Counted from the first letter of the stretch, positions 46,007 to 55,016 are shown. The stretch is DNA of 64,000 bases from an uncultured Spirochaetales bacterium (GCA_944393005.1 CALXYO010000005.1:62001-126000); one strand, 5' to 3'. Translations and numbers: made by a program. The notes: generated from the sequence alone by a model not told the origin.

Positions 46007-47740
46007 ATGGTCTGGTTTATGAAAAAAAGGTTTCTGCTGCTTCTGATTCTCGCGGCAATTCTTGCTTCAGCTTTAAGTGCAAGCCATGATATGGAAATCA
46101 TTCCTCTGTCATCGCCTGTATACGAATATATGGAAAGCCTGTATGTGCTTGAAGGAAAGGCCGCCCCTCAGGGCGCAAAACCATGGACTGTCGCGGATGT
46201 GAAACAGCAGCTTGACAGAATCACACCGACCAGTGTTCCGGCTCAGAACCTGTATGACATACTCAGTGAATACACAGACAGTGAAGATGAGAAAAATGTC
46301 AAAGTAGATGTTGACATGTCACTCACCCCCTCCCTCGCCCTTCATCTCAACAACACAGATTTTGACGAAAGCGGCAAATGGCGCTCACAGGTACTTAACG
46401 ATAAACTTCTACACCTCAACGGATCTCTTTACGTCTATGATTATTTCGCGGCGAATATGGGACTTTCCGTAGGTCTCATGAACTCTGTCCAGGCATATGA
46501 TACAGGAAGAAACCCGGAACATGATGATGAATGGTATAAATCACTGCATGAGGACCGTTTCTCAGAACGGATGGCATCAAATATTCCCTTCCTTTCAGCA
46601 GGTGACATAGATGTTGATGTCACAGACAATTCCTATATATCAGTCGGCGTACCATACATCTCCCTTTCACTCGGAAGAGGCCAGTTGTCACTCGGCAACG
46701 GGAAAATGGGCAACCTGATACTCGGCAACACTCTGCCATACCATGACTACCTGAGCATATCGGCATCAAACAACACATGGTTCGACTATACGATGCTGAT
46801 GAGTTTCTTCACTCATCCGATGAATTACATTGAACACAGATCCAGTGGAAAGGAATCCGACATCAACGGAATACAGATGTTCATTGCACACCGCTTTGAA
46901 ATGAGGATGTTCAGTGACAAGCTGCGTCTTTCAATAAACGAAGCCACAATGTATCAGTCTGAAGACAACACCATTGATTTCAGAGTGTTCAATCCCCTTC
47001 TCATCATGCATGGATTCTATATTTCCGCCAATGCAAATTCGCTTGCTTCCATTGAACTGGAATTCGCTCCTGTGAAAAATCTCCAGCTGTACGCCTCCTT
47101 CGTAATTGACGATTTGTCTGTTTTCGGAGAACCGAAAGTCCCTGAGAACAGATCAACTCTGAACATGTGGGGTGTCATGGGAGGGATGAGAGTATCTGTT
47201 CCGGCAAGGAAAGGTTATTTCACACTGGGCCTTGAAGCTGTGTACACAAGCCCGTTCATGTATCATAAGGAGACCTACAACTATGCAGCAAAGCATTCAC
47301 TTGATTTCATAGGATCCATACGCCATAACATGGGAGAATCATACAACAGACAGTATCTGAGTTTCCCGTTCGGCTCGGATGCCCTGGCGGCTCTGCTTGA
47401 TGTCACATACACAAACCCGATGAAGTGGTCGCTCGGCATGAACATATTCGCAATGATGCACGGAACAACCGATATCGACAGCACAGCCAGGAGATATGAC
47501 GGAACAATGACAGAAGTTCCCGGCTGGATCTCAGACAAGAATCCGTTTGATGCCAAGGATAAGAAAAATTCCATTTCTTATACCTTTGACATAGGCTTCA
47601 ATGCAGGGTGTTATCTTACGAGAAATCTCTCACTCAACGCTGCTGTTGATTTCATCTATGTAGCCAATATGGACAACATAGCAGGAAACAGCAGACAGGA
47701 CATCCAGTTCACCCTGGCAGTGGAATACAATATCTTCTGA
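46007..47740 (+). CDS. Wzi-like capsule-assembly outer-membrane protein
   Basis: About 577 residues: signal peptide (MKKRFLLLLILAAILASALSA) followed by SSPVYEYMESLYVLEGKAAPQGAKPWTVADV, a short helical lead-in like that of Wzi/Caps_assemb_Wzi proteins, then a large barrel with repeated strand patterns (ISLSLGRGQLSLGNGKMGNLI; FRVFNPLLIMHGFY; LTLGLEAVYTSPF-type). It is paralogous to the gene at 59317-61098 (shared GNG-GN and NP-LMxHx-W/Y segments). The likely role is surface retention or handling of polysaccharide. Start 46007 or 46019; earlier in-frame ATGs lack a signal-like start. Confidence 0.72.
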   Translation: MVWFMKKRFLLLLILAAILASALSASHDMEIIPLSSPVYEYMESLYVLEGKAAPQGAKPWTVADVKQQLDRITPTSVPAQNLYDILSEYTDSEDEKNVKVDVDMSLTPSLALHLNNTDFDESGKWRSQVLNDKLLHLNGSLYVYDYFAANMGLSVGLMNSVQAYDTGRNPEHDDEWYKSLHEDRFSERMASNIPFLSAGDIDVDVTDNSYISVGVPYISLSLGRGQLSLGNGKMGNLILGNTLPYHDYLSISASNNTWFDYTMLMSFFTHPMNYIEHRSSGKESDINGIQMFIAHRFEMRMFSDKLRLSINEATMYQSEDNTIDFRVFNPLLIMHGFYISANANSLASIELEFAPVKNLQLYASFVIDDLSVFGEPKVPENRSTLNMWGVMGGMRVSVPARKGYFTLGLEAVYTSPFMYHKETYNYAAKHSLDFIGSIRHNMGESYNRQYLSFPFGSDALAALLDVTYTNPMKWSLGMNIFAMMHGTTDIDSTARRYDGTMTEVPGWISDKNPFDAKDKKNSISYTFDIGFNAGCYLTRNLSLNAAVDFIYVANMDNIAGNSRQDIQFTLAVEYNIF

Positions 47741-47780
47741 CAAGCTGTAACTGCCGTAAGACAAAATAGTTATATATAAT

Positions 47781-48101
47781 ATGCTGAGGACAGTCGCAGA
47801 AGATATCAGAGGTGTAAAACCATACCGGCAGCCAGATGAGTCTGTCATGTCCTCTGCAATACTTTTTCTGCTGTCTGCCTGTTCCATAACAATAGTCTGT
47901 TTAGCGGTGAATACTGGAGGTTTAAGGCCTTACATCTCCTATGGAGCCATTGTATCCTTGTTTTTCTGTATGTCAGTTTCCATTATGATTCATCACATCA
48001 TGATCGTTTTCAATAAAATAAAATTTTACTTCTGTTATAAATTCGGGAAAACAGATATAATGAGACAACGCACTGGGAGCGGGAAGAAAAAACTGACATG
48101 A
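47781..48101 (+). CDS. Small membrane protein coupled to a glycosyltransferase (unknown)
   Basis: The 106-residue protein has two hydrophobic segments (~25-43, SAILFLLSACSITIVCLAV; ~52-72, ISYGAIVSLFFCMSVSIMI) and a basic C-terminal tail (KTDIMRQRTGSGKKK). Its stop overlaps the next glycosyltransferase start (ATGA), which supports it being translated. There is no strong ribosome site before ATG 47781, so the start is uncertain. A possible accessory or anchoring peptide for glycolipid synthesis; no family recognised. Confidence 0.5.
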   Translation: MLRTVAEDIRGVKPYRQPDESVMSSAILFLLSACSITIVCLAVNTGGLRPYISYGAIVSLFFCMSVSIMIHHIMIVFNKIKFYFCYKFGKTDIMRQRTGSGKKKLT

Positions 48102-49366
48102 GAATAGCCTTTGGTTTTGATATATTCTACCCTGAAAGCAACGGGGTCATAACTACAACAATAAACTTGGCAAACAACCTCATTGAGATGGGACATGAAG
48201 TTTATTTCTTCGTTCCGGCAGACAGAGGTTTCAGGGAAACAACAATCGAAAAAGGCATTCACATAATAAGGGTAAAGGCCCTTCCCTCTTTCATATACAA
48301 GGGAATAAAACTTCTTCCCATACAGAGCTGGTACCTCAGAAAGTATTTCATGAAATACAAGTTCGATGTGATTCACGACACATCACCATGGCTTATCTGT
48401 CAGGCAATGAATCATGCTGCAAGGAAAATGCATATTCCTGTTCTTGCAACTCATCACACTCTCATCGACAATCCGATTTACATAAAATACGCACTCAAGA
48501 GCAAAACACTTGCAGAAGCAGCCCAGAAGCCTATCTGGTCAATTGTCTTTAACCCTTTCTTCCGCCTTGTATGGATGGTCACAGCTCCCAACAAGGAGAC
48601 ATGCAAAACAGTGAAGGAGCATGTGAGCGGTATTGATGTGCGTTATGTCTCAAACGGAATCGACATAGAACAGTTCAGGAAACAGACAACATCGGAGCCG
48701 ATAAAGCAGATACCGGAGTCATGGATCAACCGCAACTCTTTCCTCTTCATCGGACGTCTGGGTTTCGAGAAAGCAATAGACATAACACTTGAAGGCTTTG
48801 CAAAGGCACTGCAGCTGAGACCGGAGATGAGACTCATCATCATAGGTGACGGCCCTGCCCATAAGGAACTCATAGGCATCGCCCACAGGCTTGGCATCGC
48901 AGATAAAGTTCTTTTCACCGGAAAGATCGACAACCATATACTGATGAGAAGCGGCATACTCAAGAAAGTGAATTCATTCGTGACTTCCTCGCTTTCCGAA
49001 AATCAGGCGATCACCGTTATTGAGGCCATCTGTTCCGGCTGTCCTGTAATCTGCCCGGATGTCTTCAACATGAAGGAAATCGTGAAAGATGATGCCGGAT
49101 GGTTCTTTGAAGGCCAGAATCCTGACAGTCTTGCGAAAACCCTTGTACACGTTTTCGACAATGAGGCGGAAAGAAACGAGAAAGGGAACAACGCGCTTAA
49201 ATACATGGAGCTGTATGACGGCAAGAAAATTGCGAAGCAGTTCGAGTCCATCTACTATGAACTGCTTGAAATGAAGAAAAACGGCTTCTACGTATATGAA
49301 GGTGAGAGGAAAGCCTACAAGTTTGAGAGAGAATTGAAGAGCTATTACGATAAGACCAAGGACTGA
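48098..49366 (+). CDS. GT4 glycosyltransferase, glycolipid-type
   Basis: The 422-residue GT-B enzyme has the donor loop FDIFYPESNGVITTTINL, HDTSPWLICQAM, HHTLIDNPIYIKY and the C-terminal LFIGRLGFEKAID, IIGDGPAHKEL, SLSENQAITVIEAICSGCPVI (E-x7-E). It resembles the gene at 38291 and the 1,2-diacylglycerol 3-glucosyltransferase group, and is immediately followed by an MGDG-synthase-like gene. This suggests successive steps of glycolipid synthesis. Cytoplasmic face of the membrane. Confidence 0.83.
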   Translation: MRIAFGFDIFYPESNGVITTTINLANNLIEMGHEVYFFVPADRGFRETTIEKGIHIIRVKALPSFIYKGIKLLPIQSWYLRKYFMKYKFDVIHDTSPWLICQAMNHAARKMHIPVLATHHTLIDNPIYIKYALKSKTLAEAAQKPIWSIVFNPFFRLVWMVTAPNKETCKTVKEHVSGIDVRYVSNGIDIEQFRKQTTSEPIKQIPESWINRNSFLFIGRLGFEKAIDITLEGFAKALQLRPEMRLIIIGDGPAHKELIGIAHRLGIADKVLFTGKIDNHILMRSGILKKVNSFVTSSLSENQAITVIEAICSGCPVICPDVFNMKEIVKDDAGWFFEGQNPDSLAKTLVHVFDNEAERNEKGNNALKYMELYDGKKIAKQFESIYYELLEMKKNGFYVYEGERKAYKFERELKSYYDKTKD

Positions 49367-49377
49367 GAGGTGAAAGG

Positions 49378-50505
49378 GTGAACATACTCTGTGTCTACGT
49401 GGATGGCGGCAAAGGACATTACATTCCGGCACGTGCTGTACAGGAACAGCTCATGGAGATGGGACATAATGCGATCCTTGTAGATTTCTTTGAATTCCTC
49501 AACATAAAGTTCATAGGAAAGGTCAACAAGTATGTATGGAGAAAGCTCCTCGAGCATTCCTCCATTGAAATGAAATTCTCAAAGAAAAACGACCAGAATA
49601 CAAAGGAAATTGAAAGTGTTGCACGTATTCTGAACGTGACAAGGAAGAAACGTTTCCTCAGGATGATCGAAAAATACCAGCCTGACATGATCTTCACAAC
49701 CCACCCATATCCTGATTACTTTCTCTCATCCCTTGCGGTGGAAACCGGATCATCCGTTCCTGTGACCTATTACGCGACTGACGTCTTCACAGTGCCGATG
49801 TCAGCTGTCAGCAATAACCTTAAAAGGCTTTATGTCGCAACACAGGAAGGTTATGACTCTGCACTTGAGAGAGGACAGAAGAAGGAAACCCTCAGGCTGT
49901 GCCCCTTCCCCCTTCAGAAAAGCTGCATGAACAGCAGGAAGCTTACAAAAAAAGAAGCCCGTTCACTGCTTGGTCTTAAAGAAGACCTCTTCACTCTTCA
50001 GATAAATTTCGGCGGAGAAGGCGTCGGTGCCACATCTCTCCTGAAAAGCCTGAAGGACATTCCAAGCCGGATGCAGGTTGTGATCATAGGCGGCATTGAA
50101 GATAAAACAAGGAGGGAACTTGATAAAATAACAGAGAGTCTTCCTTCAAACATAGAAGTCCACATTGCAGGATATGTCACAAACGTCAATGACTATATCC
50201 TGGCATCCGACATAATAGCAGGGCGCAGCGGCATAAACACACTTGTCGAGGCTTTCTACCTCCGCCGCCCGTTCCTCATCACGGAACTTGTGTATACCGT
50301 AATATCTTCTGCGGACTATGTGGAAAAATACAAGGTAGGCTGGAATGCCGACCATGATATCGAAAAGCAGCTCAGCATAGTAGCCCAATACGCAAAAACC
50401 CCTTCCCTTCTTGATGAAATCGACAGGAACTTCGATGACATTCCGATAAAATACAGCGCAAGGGAACTTGCTCAGATGATCACTGAAGATGCCGCTGAGG
50501 AGTGA
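49378..50505 (+). CDS. MGDG synthase/UgtP-like processive glycosyltransferase (GT28)
   Basis: The 375 residues match the MurG-like GT28 lipid glycosyltransferases. The N-terminus VDGGKGHYIPARAVQEQL corresponds to the GGGHxxAA loop. FTTHPYPDYFLSSLA and YYATDVFTVP are the MGDG_synth region, and the C-terminal glucosyl-binding part has INFGGEGVGATSLLKSL, IAGYVTNVNDYILASDIIAGRSGINTLVEAFY. It should add a galactose or glucose to diacylglycerol or its glycoside. It starts with GTG 49378 after GAGAGGTGAAAGG, 11 bp beyond the preceding gene. Confidence 0.85.
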   Translation: MNILCVYVDGGKGHYIPARAVQEQLMEMGHNAILVDFFEFLNIKFIGKVNKYVWRKLLEHSSIEMKFSKKNDQNTKEIESVARILNVTRKKRFLRMIEKYQPDMIFTTHPYPDYFLSSLAVETGSSVPVTYYATDVFTVPMSAVSNNLKRLYVATQEGYDSALERGQKKETLRLCPFPLQKSCMNSRKLTKKEARSLLGLKEDLFTLQINFGGEGVGATSLLKSLKDIPSRMQVVIIGGIEDKTRRELDKITESLPSNIEVHIAGYVTNVNDYILASDIIAGRSGINTLVEAFYLRRPFLITELVYTVISSADYVEKYKVGWNADHDIEKQLSIVAQYAKTPSLLDEIDRNFDDIPIKYSARELAQMITEDAAEE

Positions 50506-50551
50506 AACATGATTTATTCACTTAGCGTTTTTTTCATGCTATGATGGGGAT

Positions 50552-51808
50552 ATGAAGAAAATTGCAGTAGCAGGTACAGGGTATGTCGGCCTTTCGCTGG
50601 CAGTGCTTCTTTCCCAGCATAACGAAGTGACCGCTGTTGACATAATTGAAGACAAGGTCAGGAAAATAAACTCTCTCATATCTCCGATTCAGGATGAATA
50701 TATAGAAAAATATTTTAAGGAGGCAGAAGAAGGCAAAAGGAAACTCAGCCTGAAAGCCACTCTTGACGGAGAGTCTGCCTACAAAGATGCTGACTACATA
50801 ATCATAGCAACCCCGACAAATTATGATTCAAAACAGAATTTCTTTGACACCAGTGCAGTCGAAGCCGCACTTGAACAGATATTATCCGTAAACAGAAACG
50901 GAATCATAGTGATCAAGAGTACAATTCCTGTAGGTTACACCGGATCAATAAGAAAAAAATACAGCTGCGACAGGATTCTCTTCAGTCCTGAATTTCTCAG
51001 GGAGTCGAAGGCATTATATGACAACCTCTACCCCAGCCGCATAATTGTCGGAACGGATCCGGATGATCCTGATCTTATGAAAAGCGCACAAGAATTCGCA
51101 TCTCTCTTAAAAGAAGGAGCCGTAAAGGAAAATATAGACACGCTGTTCATGGGTTTTACCGAGGCTGAAGCCGTAAAGCTTTTTGCGAACACATACCTTG
51201 CACTCAGAGTTTCTTTCTTCAATGAACTTGACACATATGCGGAAATGAAAGGTCTTGACACACAATCCATAATAAAAGGCGTATGTCTGGATCCGAGGAT
51301 CGGAGACTTCTACAACAATCCTTCTTTCGGCTACGGCGGTTACTGCCTGCCAAAAGATACAAAGCAGCTGCTTGCAAATTATAAGGATGTTCCGGAGAAC
51401 CTCATAGAAGCCATAGTGGAGTCGAACAGGACAAGAAAGGACTTCATCGCAGACAGGGTCCTCACACTTGCAGGTTATTACAACTACTACAACAGAGGCG
51501 ACTACAGTGCGTCACAGGAAAGGGAATGTGTCATCGGTGTATATCGTCTGACAATGAAAAGCAACAGCGACAATTTCCGTCAGTCTTCCATTCAGGGAGT
51601 GATGAAGAGAATAAAGGCAAAGGGTGCTACTGTAATAATCTATGAACCATCTCTTGAAGACGGATCAACCTTCTTCGGAAGCAAGGTCGTGAATGATCTT
51701 GATAAATTCAAGTCACACAGTCAGGCCATAATAGCAAACAGATACAGCAGTGTTCTTGACGATGTGAAGGACAAAGTATACACAAGAGATCTGTTCGGAA
51801 AGGATTGA
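50552..51808 (+). CDS. ugd: UDP-glucose/nucleotide-sugar 6-dehydrogenase
   Basis: This NAD-dependent enzyme makes a UDP-uronic acid for surface polysaccharide. The 418 residues have the N-terminal Rossmann [52 protein letters not shown], the central helix region [24 protein letters not shown] and the catalytic cysteine in [14 protein letters not shown], then the UDP-binding C-domain. The length and FNELD type match Ugd/Udg proteins. A TATGAT box lies at 50534-50539. The stop is close to the next GT2 start. Confidence 0.93.
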   Translation: MKKIAVAGTGYVGLSLAVLLSQHNEVTAVDIIEDKVRKINSLISPIQDEYIEKYFKEAEEGKRKLSLKATLDGESAYKDADYIIIATPTNYDSKQNFFDTSAVEAALEQILSVNRNGIIVIKSTIPVGYTGSIRKKYSCDRILFSPEFLRESKALYDNLYPSRIIVGTDPDDPDLMKSAQEFASLLKEGAVKENIDTLFMGFTEAEAVKLFANTYLALRVSFFNELDTYAEMKGLDTQSIIKGVCLDPRIGDFYNNPSFGYGGYCLPKDTKQLLANYKDVPENLIEAIVESNRTRKDFIADRVLTLAGYYNYYNRGDYSASQERECVIGVYRLTMKSNSDNFRQSSIQGVMKRIKAKGATVIIYEPSLEDGSTFFGSKVVNDLDKFKSHSQAIIANRYSSVLDDVKDKVYTRDLFGKD

Positions 51809-51813
51809 GGCAG

Positions 51814-52803
51814 ATGGCAGACAGCAAACCGCTGATTTCAGTAGTAGTACCGGTATATAAAGTTGAGAAATACATTGCCCAATGCATAGAAAGCATAACC
51901 TGTCAGAGTTACCGTGAGATTGAAATTCTCCTGGTTGATGACGGCAGCCCTGACAGCAGCGGTGCAATATGTGATGAATATGCAAAAAAAGATCCGCGTA
52001 TAAAAGTGTTCCACTGCCCCAACAGAGGTGTCAGCTGTGCACGCAATACCGGCCTGTCAAACGCATCGGGAAGTCTTGTCTCATTTATCGACCCGGATGA
52101 TTTCATCGACAGCGATTTTCTGGATTATCTTTACACTGTCATGGCAAGCAGTGCTGAGAGTGCGGATATCGCATACTGCGGTTTCAGAAGAGTTGATGAA
52201 GAGGGAAAGTTCCTTTCAGAACCCAGAGACACAAACGCCTCTCATATTGAAACCTTCTCCACAGAAGAAGCCCTGATCAACTGTCTGAGAGCAAGGAAAG
52301 ACTTTCAGATGTTTATCTGGAACGGCCTTTTCAGAAAAGAAGCACTTCCCCGGTTCATTGAAGGCCGCACGATAGGACAGGATCAGGATTTCACCATAGC
52401 GGCATTAATCAGAGCCGGAAAAGTAAACCGGGGCTGGGGTGTGAAATACAGCTACAGAGTGAGGAGCACCGGCTCCAAAAGCCTGAATCTGAGAGACAGG
52501 ATGCATTACCAGTATCTTGCGCTTGATGACATCAGACATCATCTTGAAAATGCCAATGCAGATTATGAAGTCATGGATGCATACTGTGAACGCTGTTTCA
52601 GAATGGATCTCGGCCTGATGGAGCGTTATGCAACCGGTACTGAAAAAGACAGAGAACTGTTCAGATCCCTGCAGTCACGGCTGAAAGACAACGCCAGAAA
52701 AACATATAAAGGATTAAAAGGACAGATGCTTGCTTTCCTACTGGGAGCGGGAGAACCTTTTTACCGCATTATTTTCACCACAATAAGAAAACACAGAAAA
52801 TGA
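51814..52803 (+). CDS. GT2-family glycosyltransferase
   Basis: About 329 residues. The GT-A domain starts ISVVVPVYKVEKYIAQCIESI, has LLVDDGSPDSSG, RGVSCARNTGLSNASGSLVSFIDPDDFID (the DxD) and a downstream GQDQDFTIAALIRAG acceptor-side motif. It transfers an activated sugar during polysaccharide or glycan synthesis; donor and acceptor are unknown. ATG 51814 has GAGG four bases upstream; a TTG at 51805 overlapping the ugd stop is an alternative. The stop overlaps the next start by 4 bp. Confidence 0.9.
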   Translation: MADSKPLISVVVPVYKVEKYIAQCIESITCQSYREIEILLVDDGSPDSSGAICDEYAKKDPRIKVFHCPNRGVSCARNTGLSNASGSLVSFIDPDDFIDSDFLDYLYTVMASSAESADIAYCGFRRVDEEGKFLSEPRDTNASHIETFSTEEALINCLRARKDFQMFIWNGLFRKEALPRFIEGRTIGQDQDFTIAALIRAGKVNRGWGVKYSYRVRSTGSKSLNLRDRMHYQYLALDDIRHHLENANADYEVMDAYCERCFRMDLGLMERYATGTEKDRELFRSLQSRLKDNARKTYKGLKGQMLAFLLGAGEPFYRIIFTTIRKHRK

Positions 52804-53636
52804 AAAGGACCATTCAGGAAATATTCACACCGGTACTGGACTTTCTGGTTAAATACTGTACACCACTCAGTCTGCTTTATACGAATATAAGTTTCCGCCT
52901 CACAAAGCCGGATCCACGTTTTTCCGCACTCAAGGACAAGTACAAAGGAAGACGGTGCTTCATCGTAGGTCTGGGCCCCAGCCTGACAACTGCAGATCTG
53001 GATCTGCTTGCCAGGAACAGAGAATACACATTCTCGATGAACAGATGCTATCAGCTTTTCGACAGGACAGAATGGCGTCCTGACTGCTACTTCATTTCAG
53101 ACGGAAAAGCATGTACTCCGCCAACCATGAAAGCAATTGATGAAATGCTGAAAAACGGCACGCAAGTCATTTACAGCCGCCTTCAGATAAGGAAGATGCC
53201 GAAAGAAGCAATATATTATAAAGCCAGATACAATCACTTCATAATGATGAATTCGGCATACAAACATTATCAGAAGAAAGGTCATTACTGTAAAATGAGT
53301 CCGGACGCAGGCTCTTTCATATATGACGGTCACACCTGTGTCCATTCAATAATACAGGCGGCATATTACATGGGCTTTTCTGAAGTGTATCTCATAGGAA
53401 CAGACTGCACCTACTCAAAAAATGCACGGCATGCACAGGGAATAGAAACAGCGAAAAGTGCCCTGAAACCGAATGATGACATGGAAAAATTCATAATCGA
53501 CTACGAAAGCATGGCCGAGGACATAAAGAAAAAGAATCTTGATTTCAGGATCTATAACTGCACCAGAGGCGGTGCCCTTGAAGTATTTGAGAGAAAGAAT
53601 CTTGAAGATGTATTGCAAAACCAGCCGGCAAGATGA
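52800..53636 (+). CDS. DUF115/MptE-like protein, possible glycan-linked transferase
   Basis: The 278 residues contain a Rossmann-like core: KGRRCFIVGLGPSLTTADLDLL, FSMNRCYQLF, PDCYFISDGKA and TCVHSIIQAAYYMGFSEVYLIGTDCTYS. This fits the DUF115 (6-hydroxymethylpterin diphosphokinase MptE-like) family and also resembles the nucleotide-binding layout of bacterial GT42 sialyltransferases. The nearby NeuB/NeuA cassette makes a nonulosonate-related role plausible, but this is inference. It is translationally coupled to the GT2 gene. Confidence 0.7.
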   Translation: MKRTIQEIFTPVLDFLVKYCTPLSLLYTNISFRLTKPDPRFSALKDKYKGRRCFIVGLGPSLTTADLDLLARNREYTFSMNRCYQLFDRTEWRPDCYFISDGKACTPPTMKAIDEMLKNGTQVIYSRLQIRKMPKEAIYYKARYNHFIMMNSAYKHYQKKGHYCKMSPDAGSFIYDGHTCVHSIIQAAYYMGFSEVYLIGTDCTYSKNARHAQGIETAKSALKPNDDMEKFIIDYESMAEDIKKKNLDFRIYNCTRGGALEVFERKNLEDVLQNQPAR

Positions 53637-53734
53637 ATCTCACAAACACATGATGTAATGTTTAATTGACACTGATAATTTTAAATAAGCAAATATGTGC
53701 TATTTTGCTTAAACTGAATTATCAAATACTCCAA

Positions 53735-53959
53735 TCAGCATTCCCTGTCTGCTGTATCATTACAGTGATTACACTTCTGCCTGGCATTTATTTCGGGAAG
53801 GCTTCTTTTTCTGGAAAAAGTCCTTGCATTTGCACTGTCTCTTTCATATACAATGACTTCCTTGAGTCCTTCTTCAATGCCACTGAAAAAGTCAACATTC
53901 TTAAAATTGCTCTCAATTTTCTCAACGCTGTATCCTGATTTGAAAACATGTTCGCTCAT
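53735..53959 (-). pseudogene. Decayed toxin-antitoxin antitoxin (XRE type), N-terminal fragment
   Basis: From ATG 53959 the frame gives about 50 residues in which FFSGIEEGLKEVIVYERDSANARTFSRKRSLPEIN resembles the dimerisation end of HigA-like XRE antitoxins. These normally continue into a helix-turn-helix. Here the frame runs into unrelated Cys/His-rich codons and TGA. In another frame just downstream a faint helix-turn-helix-like remnant (IQQTGNADWSI) is seen. It is probably a frameshifted relic. No toxin gene is adjacent. Confidence 0.45.
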
Positions 53960-54127
53960 ATCATTCCTATTGCTGCATAGTAAGTAATGCATGATCTATC
54001 ATATTCTATAATCTGCATTTTTGCACATCTCCAGAAAGGTTCATCTGACGACCACGATGCCGAGCACAGCAAACTCATACCGTGTCCTACGTGTTATATG
54101 TTCGATGCGACGACGCGACGCGCGCGA
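53960..54127. other. Non-coding stretch ending in CG-rich simple sequence
   Basis: No supported gene is seen here. The last ~30 bases (54097-54127) are a low-complexity run of GCGAC and CGCG units quite unlike the surrounding AT-rich DNA, ending directly at the promoter of the DUF3800-linked RNA. Confidence 0.5.
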
Positions 54128-54157
54128 TTGACGAAATCACTCCTCCCTGTTTATTAT
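54128..54157 (+). promoter_or_regulatory. Strong promoter of the RNA upstream of the DUF3800 gene
   Basis: TTGACG (54128-54133), an 18-bp spacer and TATTAT (54152-54157) match the sigma-70 consensus at ten of twelve positions. Transcription is expected to start near 54164. Confidence 0.7.
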
Positions 54158-54163
54158 AGTAGC

Positions 54164-54277
54164 GCAGGCATATGTTTCTATATGGACTGCTCACCGGCGG
54201 GATGCCAACTTTTTGTTTAAGCGTGCTGTTCTGTACGTGGCCCCGTTGGGAACCTCCCTGTGTGGAGGTTTTTTTTT
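54164..54277 (+). ncRNA. Candidate DUF3800-associated structured RNA
   Basis: A promoter and a perfect intrinsic terminator bracket about 114 non-coding bases ending four bases before the ribosome site of the DUF3800 gene. Possible stems are GGCAT (54167) with ATGCC (54202), GCGTGC (54221) with GTACGT (54233), and a GC-rich CCGGCGGG that could pair with CCCCG (54241) as a pseudoknot. Structured DUF3800 RNA motifs upstream of such genes have been described from comparative genomics. Which class this belongs to, if any, cannot be judged by eye. The start is inferred. Confidence 0.6.
54251..54277 (+). terminator. Terminator between the RNA and the DUF3800 gene
   Basis: AACCTCC-CTGTGT-GGAGGTT is a perfect 7-bp stem followed by a run of T to 54277. 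It ends the short RNA; only read-through would reach the gene that starts at 54291. Confidence 0.92.
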
Positions 54278-54290
54278 GACAAAGGAGATG

Positions 54291-55016
54291 ATGTTTTCTG
54301 TGGATATTTACGTTTATTCTGATGAATCCGGAGTATTTGATTATAAACATAGAAAATACTTTGTCTATGGAGGTTTGCTGTTCATTGACAAAATGACCAG
54401 AGATGAAGCTATCAGACGATACAGGTCCGCCGAACAGAATTTCCGCAAGAAGGCAAAATACAAGAATCTTCCGGAACTGAAAGCAAGCAAGCTTGCACCA
54501 GATGACAGAAGGGACTTATTTAAACTTACATCCTGCTATGACAGATTTGTTTTTGTAATAAACATGAATGCTCTGGATAAACGCAAGACATTTGCTGATA
54601 AGCATTCAAAAAACAGATATTTGGATTGGGCCTATAAAGTCGGATTAAAAAAGGTTTTCCAATCTCTGATTGAACGAGGCAGTATTTTACGAGGAGAACC
54701 TGTAACACTTCATTGTTTTATTGATGAACACTCCACTGCAACAAATGGAATATATGATTTGAAAAATGCAATTTATCATGAGTTTCACGAAGGTACATTA
54801 AATTATCGCTACGATGTATTCCATAAACCAATTCTGCATGATTCCGAACTTGAGGTTACCGTAAAATATGTCAATTCAGAATGTAACGAGTTAATCAGAG
54901 CGGCAGACATTATTGCAAACAGAGCTTTATTTGAAGCGGAAAACAACGCATTGTATAAAATTGCAAGTGATACCATGTGTTTTCGTCTGTTCCCAACCGA
55001 TAAGGAAATCTTTTGA
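54291..55016 (+). CDS. DUF3800 domain protein
   Basis: The 241-residue protein starts with the family signature VYSDESG and continues with YGGLLF, a basic helix, a second acidic site (LHCFIDEHS) and the late ELIRAADIIANRALFE. The aspartates at the start and near residue 215 suggest a metal-dependent RNase H-like fold. DUF3800 proteins are found near mobile DNA and have been suggested to be nuclease-like; function unproven. AAAGGAG precedes ATG 54291. Its AT-rich codons differ from the flanking glycan genes, indicating acquisition. Confidence 0.85.
   Translation: MFSVDIYVYSDESGVFDYKHRKYFVYGGLLFIDKMTRDEAIRRYRSAEQNFRKKAKYKNLPELKASKLAPDDRRDLFKLTSCYDRFVFVINMNALDKRKTFADKHSKNRYLDWAYKVGLKKVFQSLIERGSILRGEPVTLHCFIDEHSTATNGIYDLKNAIYHEFHEGTLNYRYDVFHKPILHDSELEVTVKYVNSECNELIRAADIIANRALFEAENNALYKIASDTMCFRLFPTDKEIF

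Noticed and set aside
53666-53938. Plus-strand 90-codon frame in the gap after the DUF115-type gene
   Set aside because: No ribosome site and no coding-like pattern; the opposite strand shows the antitoxin-like remnant instead.
54164-54277. Tandem-repeat antitoxin RNA of the ToxIN kind
   Set aside because: The layout is similar but no tandem repeats are present and DUF3800 is not a ToxN-like protein.
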